Source: Mucilaginibacter cryoferens (GTDB taxonomy: Bacteria > Bacteroidota > Bacteroidia > Sphingobacteriales > Sphingobacteriaceae). From it: a stretch of DNA of 64,000 bases. The stretch is from positions 124,001 through 188,000 of the forward strand of contig NZ_JACHCR010000011.1 in the NCBI RefSeq assembly GCF_014205845.1, in the 5' to 3' direction. Shown here piece after piece: positions 61,720 through 64,000 of this stretch. The notes below the pieces were generated by a model. That model did no database searches, was not told the DNA's origin, and saw only the letters and a list, made by a program, of their open reading frames with translations. How positions within the stretch are numbered: position 1 is the stretch's first letter; the number at the start of each line of letters is the position of its first letter. A program made the translations under genes and the position numbers.

Positions 61720-61864
61720 CCTTTTTTACCATGTAAGCAAGAGAGGGAGCCGGATAACATGTCAAGGGCGGGTCAGCCGCTGAAAAGCGGACAAAGCGGC
61801 CCGCCTGTATTACCTTGACGTGTTACTCCGGCGTGGGCTATCTTCGCGGATCTGGTGAATATAG
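61720..61864 (+). repeat. 145-bp structured element, copy 3
   Basis: Same layout as copy 1: GCCGGA/TCCGGC, TAACA/TGTTA, GTCAAGG/CCTTGAC, GCGGGTC/GGCCCGC and CCGCT-GAAA-AGCGG, then GTGGGCTATCTTCGCGGAT and GGTGAATA. The left end is less conserved (CCTTTTTTACC). Confidence 0.85.
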
Positions 61865-62300
61865 AAGTTAAAGTCCTCCCGCGAACAAACCGGATGCTTA
61901 TTGTTTCCAGTGCACACTCTTTTACCATTCAGATTTTCAAATAACAAGGCCTGATGAATTAGCATTGTTACACCCTTCTCAGTGACAAATCCTAAAACTT
62001 ATAGTTTTAAATTACTCGATAAACGTTTAGCATATACCGGTTAAGCTGATGAAATTTATGCTGTAAACGGAAAGTACTTTGTATTAATGTGTCCTGAATA
62101 CTATGGGTATTAGGAGCGACTTTTTCTGTAGGGTTTCTGTCAACACACAATATTCAGGTAGCCAATAATGGGATGATAAAAAGTGCAAAAATATTCGGCG
62201 AATAAGAAAAGTAATAAGTCAACCCAATTGTTAATCGATCAATTAACAATTGGTAATGTCGATTTTATCATTTGTTAAGTACGTTCTGAACCATTGTTTA

Positions 62301-62570
62301 TTGACAAAAGACATCCATACTATAACTTTAACCCGATGGGGTAAAACTCACGTTTTACCTAAAAACTGCGAAGAAAGGGTAGGTAAAGCAACTTCATATG
62401 TGATGTATATCAATCCATTTATTAAGGTAGAACGACCTTTTTTGTAATGTAGATCAACTCATTTTGTAATGTAATCGATTGATAAAAGATTTTCAGGAGC
62501 ATAACTTTAATCTGATAAAATACAGTGTTAACGCTTTAGCTAAAAATTGCAAAGAAAAGGATAGATAAGA
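62301..62570. repeat. Two diverged ~90-bp direct repeats
   Basis: 62301-62390 and 62479-62570 align throughout (TTGAYAAAAGA..., ATAACTTTAA, CTAAAAAYTGC, GATAGATAA-like end). Between them TTTTGTAATGTA also occurs twice. Confidence 0.6.
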
Positions 62571-63079
62571 TAAGTGCACGATCATCTGAAATAAGGAAAC
62601 AGATAAGTAGGAGAAAATTAAAAGGATACTTCGCCGGAAGATTCTCCCGACACATATCAGAATAAATGGTTCGGTTCTGATGAAACTGCTGTCATAGAGA
62701 GAAGAAATTTTTTACAGGGGTAAAGGGTAGTAACTATTTTTTACTTTTTTTCATCGCGAGGAACCCCAAAAGAGCCGATTTATGCAATAATTGCGGGAGT
62801 TGAAGTGATAATCAGGCGAATTATAGGGTTTTTGCTCCCTTTTCGCCCCCAAAAGTCACCACCCTTTCACCACTGTTTGCGCATGTAAAAAATGAGTTTA
62901 TTCGGCCAGGGAAAAAATATTTACGCATGTCACACTTTTGAATAAAAAGAACGCCGAGATTAAGCGGCTTATTTAGTACTTAATTAAATAAGCTATTGGA
63001 ATATTAAATTATTTATGGTTAAACACATTTAAGGCGGCTCTGAAAATTGATAGGAGGCAGCCATTTTTTTAACAACCTT

Positions 63080-64000
63080 ATGAAAAACCCTATCACACTT
63101 AATTTTTCTTCTGCCGGGTTGCCTGGTAAAAATATTACCGGGAACCTGCCGGATGACTGCAAATATCCAATATCTTATGCCAACGCCGAGTTGATTGAAC
63201 TGCCGGAAGGGGTTGTTATTTGCCAGCATTACAGCCATATTCTTTATTTCATGGAAGTAATCGAATTTAAACTGCATACCGATCTCCACGCAAGTTTTTC
63301 GGTGGATAAGCCAAGCCTGTTCCAGTTCTTTATGCTACATGGGAAAATTGCTTTTTTCACTTCTGATCACCAGCCGATAGCGCAAGCAGGGAAAGGTATT
63401 TGCTATGCGACCTATAATGAACCGGCGGAATATTTTTACCATTTACCTGCCGGGATACACCGCACATGCTGCTTTACGTTACGGCCCAGGTGGTTACAAA
63501 TGAAAATAAACAACCATCTTGGGCTAAACCCATTCGTGGGAAAAATGGATGATCATGAAGTTTTATATGGACACATGCCCTCTTGTGTGATGAATAAGAA
63601 AATCTCCGATGACCTGCTGGCGCTATTTAACCTGGAGGAAACAGCAAAAAATGATCTTGAATCAGCGCAATCCCGCATCCTGAAAAAGATCATTGCCGAA
63701 TATCAAAAACTCGTACAAATCAAACTATCTCACCCTATATACCGCATAAGGGATTACCTGGAAGAAAAGTATATTGATATTGAACTCAATAATCAAAAGC
63801 TGATCGGGCAATTCAATATTACAGAAAAAACACTGATCGAAAATTTCAAAAAGGAGTTTAATATAACACCTCATTTGTACCTGACCAAAGTGCGGATGCA
63901 GCATGCTAAACGGATGCTTGCAAAAGATAAAAAAGATGTCATTGAAGTATACGGAGCGGTCGGTTATAAGGATATGCACAGTTTTAGCATCCAATTCAGG
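63080..64000 (+). CDS. AraC-family transcriptional regulator (3' end outside window)
   Basis: 307 codons from ATG 63080, open at the window edge. The C-terminal part has the AraC helix-turn-helix: FNITEKTLIENFKKEF, then VYGAVGYKDMHSFSIQFR. The N-terminal part is a ligand or regulatory domain of unknown type. It is common in Bacteroidota mobile elements. The 1.85-kb gap before it may hold its regulatory region. Confidence 0.85.
   Translation, partial: MKNPITLNFSSAGLPGKNITGNLPDDCKYPISYANAELIELPEGVVICQHYSHILYFMEVIEFKLHTDLHASFSVDKPSLFQFFMLHGKIAFFTSDHQPIAQAGKGICYATYNEPAEYFYHLPAGIHRTCCFTLRPRWLQMKINNHLGLNPFVGKMDDHEVLYGHMPSCVMNKKISDDLLALFNLEETAKNDLESAQSRILKKIIAEYQKLVQIKLSHPIYRIRDYLEEKYIDIELNNQKLIGQFNITEKTLIENFKKEFNITPHLYLTKVRMQHAKRMLAKDKKDVIEVYGAVGYKDMHSFSIQFR

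Larger units (their letters stand above)
61226..63079. other. Gene-poor 1.85-kb stretch
   Basis: No convincing gene; short frames here lack recognisable sequence. It holds structured element copy 3, two diverged ~90-bp direct repeats, and perfect inverted repeats at 62224-62253 (12-bp arms) and 62967-62993 (9-bp arms). Confidence 0.55.

Noticed and set aside
56646..61864. Structured elements as integron attC sites
   Set aside because: I see no matching R' and R'' core sites and no integron-type integrase; the recombinase present is of the tRNA-targeting element type.
62250..62447. 65-aa forward frame
   Set aside because: It lies across one of the diverged direct repeats and does not continue in the second copy.
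63029..63289. 86-aa reverse frame near the right end
   Set aside because: Antisense to the AraC regulator, which has a clear helix-turn-helix.

Overview
The window looks like a chromosome segment of a Bacteroidota bacterium, most likely Sphingobacteriaceae and close to Mucilaginibacter or Pedobacter (inference). The evidence is a flexirubin-type pigment cluster, a TonB receptor followed by DUF4249 lipoproteins, a tyrosine ammonia-lyase of the Flavobacterium type, and promoters that fit the Bacteroidota pattern TTG-N19-TAnnTTTG exactly.

Region 1 (1-37240) is a large aryl-polyene/dialkylresorcinol (flexirubin-type) locus in several divergent operons. It holds an ABC ATPase fragment, a BtrH-like acyltransferase, DarB and DarA (resorcinol ring), an enoyl reductase, hotdog dehydratases, seven ketosynthase-like proteins (two without a recognisable active-site Cys), four acyl carrier proteins, two phosphopantetheinyl transferases, a FabG reductase, an aromatic amino acid ammonia-lyase and an adenylate-forming ligase. 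Tailoring and export candidates are a flavin-dependent halogenase-like enzyme, a thioesterase, an LpxL-like acyltransferase, a GT2-DUF2062 protein, an MMPL-PlsC-methyltransferase fusion, a CrtI-like oxidoreductase, an Ntn (C45) acyltransferase, a LolA-like carrier and lipoproteins. Expected logic: tyrosine to coumarate, activation onto ACP, iterative extension to an aryl polyene, separate DarA/DarB synthesis of the dialkylresorcinol, esterification, methylation or halogenation, and placement in the outer membrane.

Region 2 (37255-42306) is the housekeeping rimP-nusA-infB operon, with a consensus promoter and a hairpin right at the predicted 5' end. Region 3 (42920-51403) is an outer-membrane uptake locus: a secreted protein, a TonB-dependent receptor, two tandem DUF4249 lipoproteins and a large macroglobulin-like secreted protein.

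Region 4 (51610-64000) starts at tRNA-Asp and looks like an integrated element carrying a defence island. It has a tyrosine recombinase, two distinct AbiE type IV toxin-antitoxin pairs, a tripartite HipBST-like system, a frameshifted HNH restriction-type nuclease, the C-terminal remnant of a type I restriction S subunit, and an AraC regulator running off the end. Three copies of a ~146 bp strongly structured element separate these modules, and a regular ~20 bp array of TGTCG motifs lies between two of them. These are the most novel-looking signals in the window. The far end of the element and its second attachment site are not in the window.
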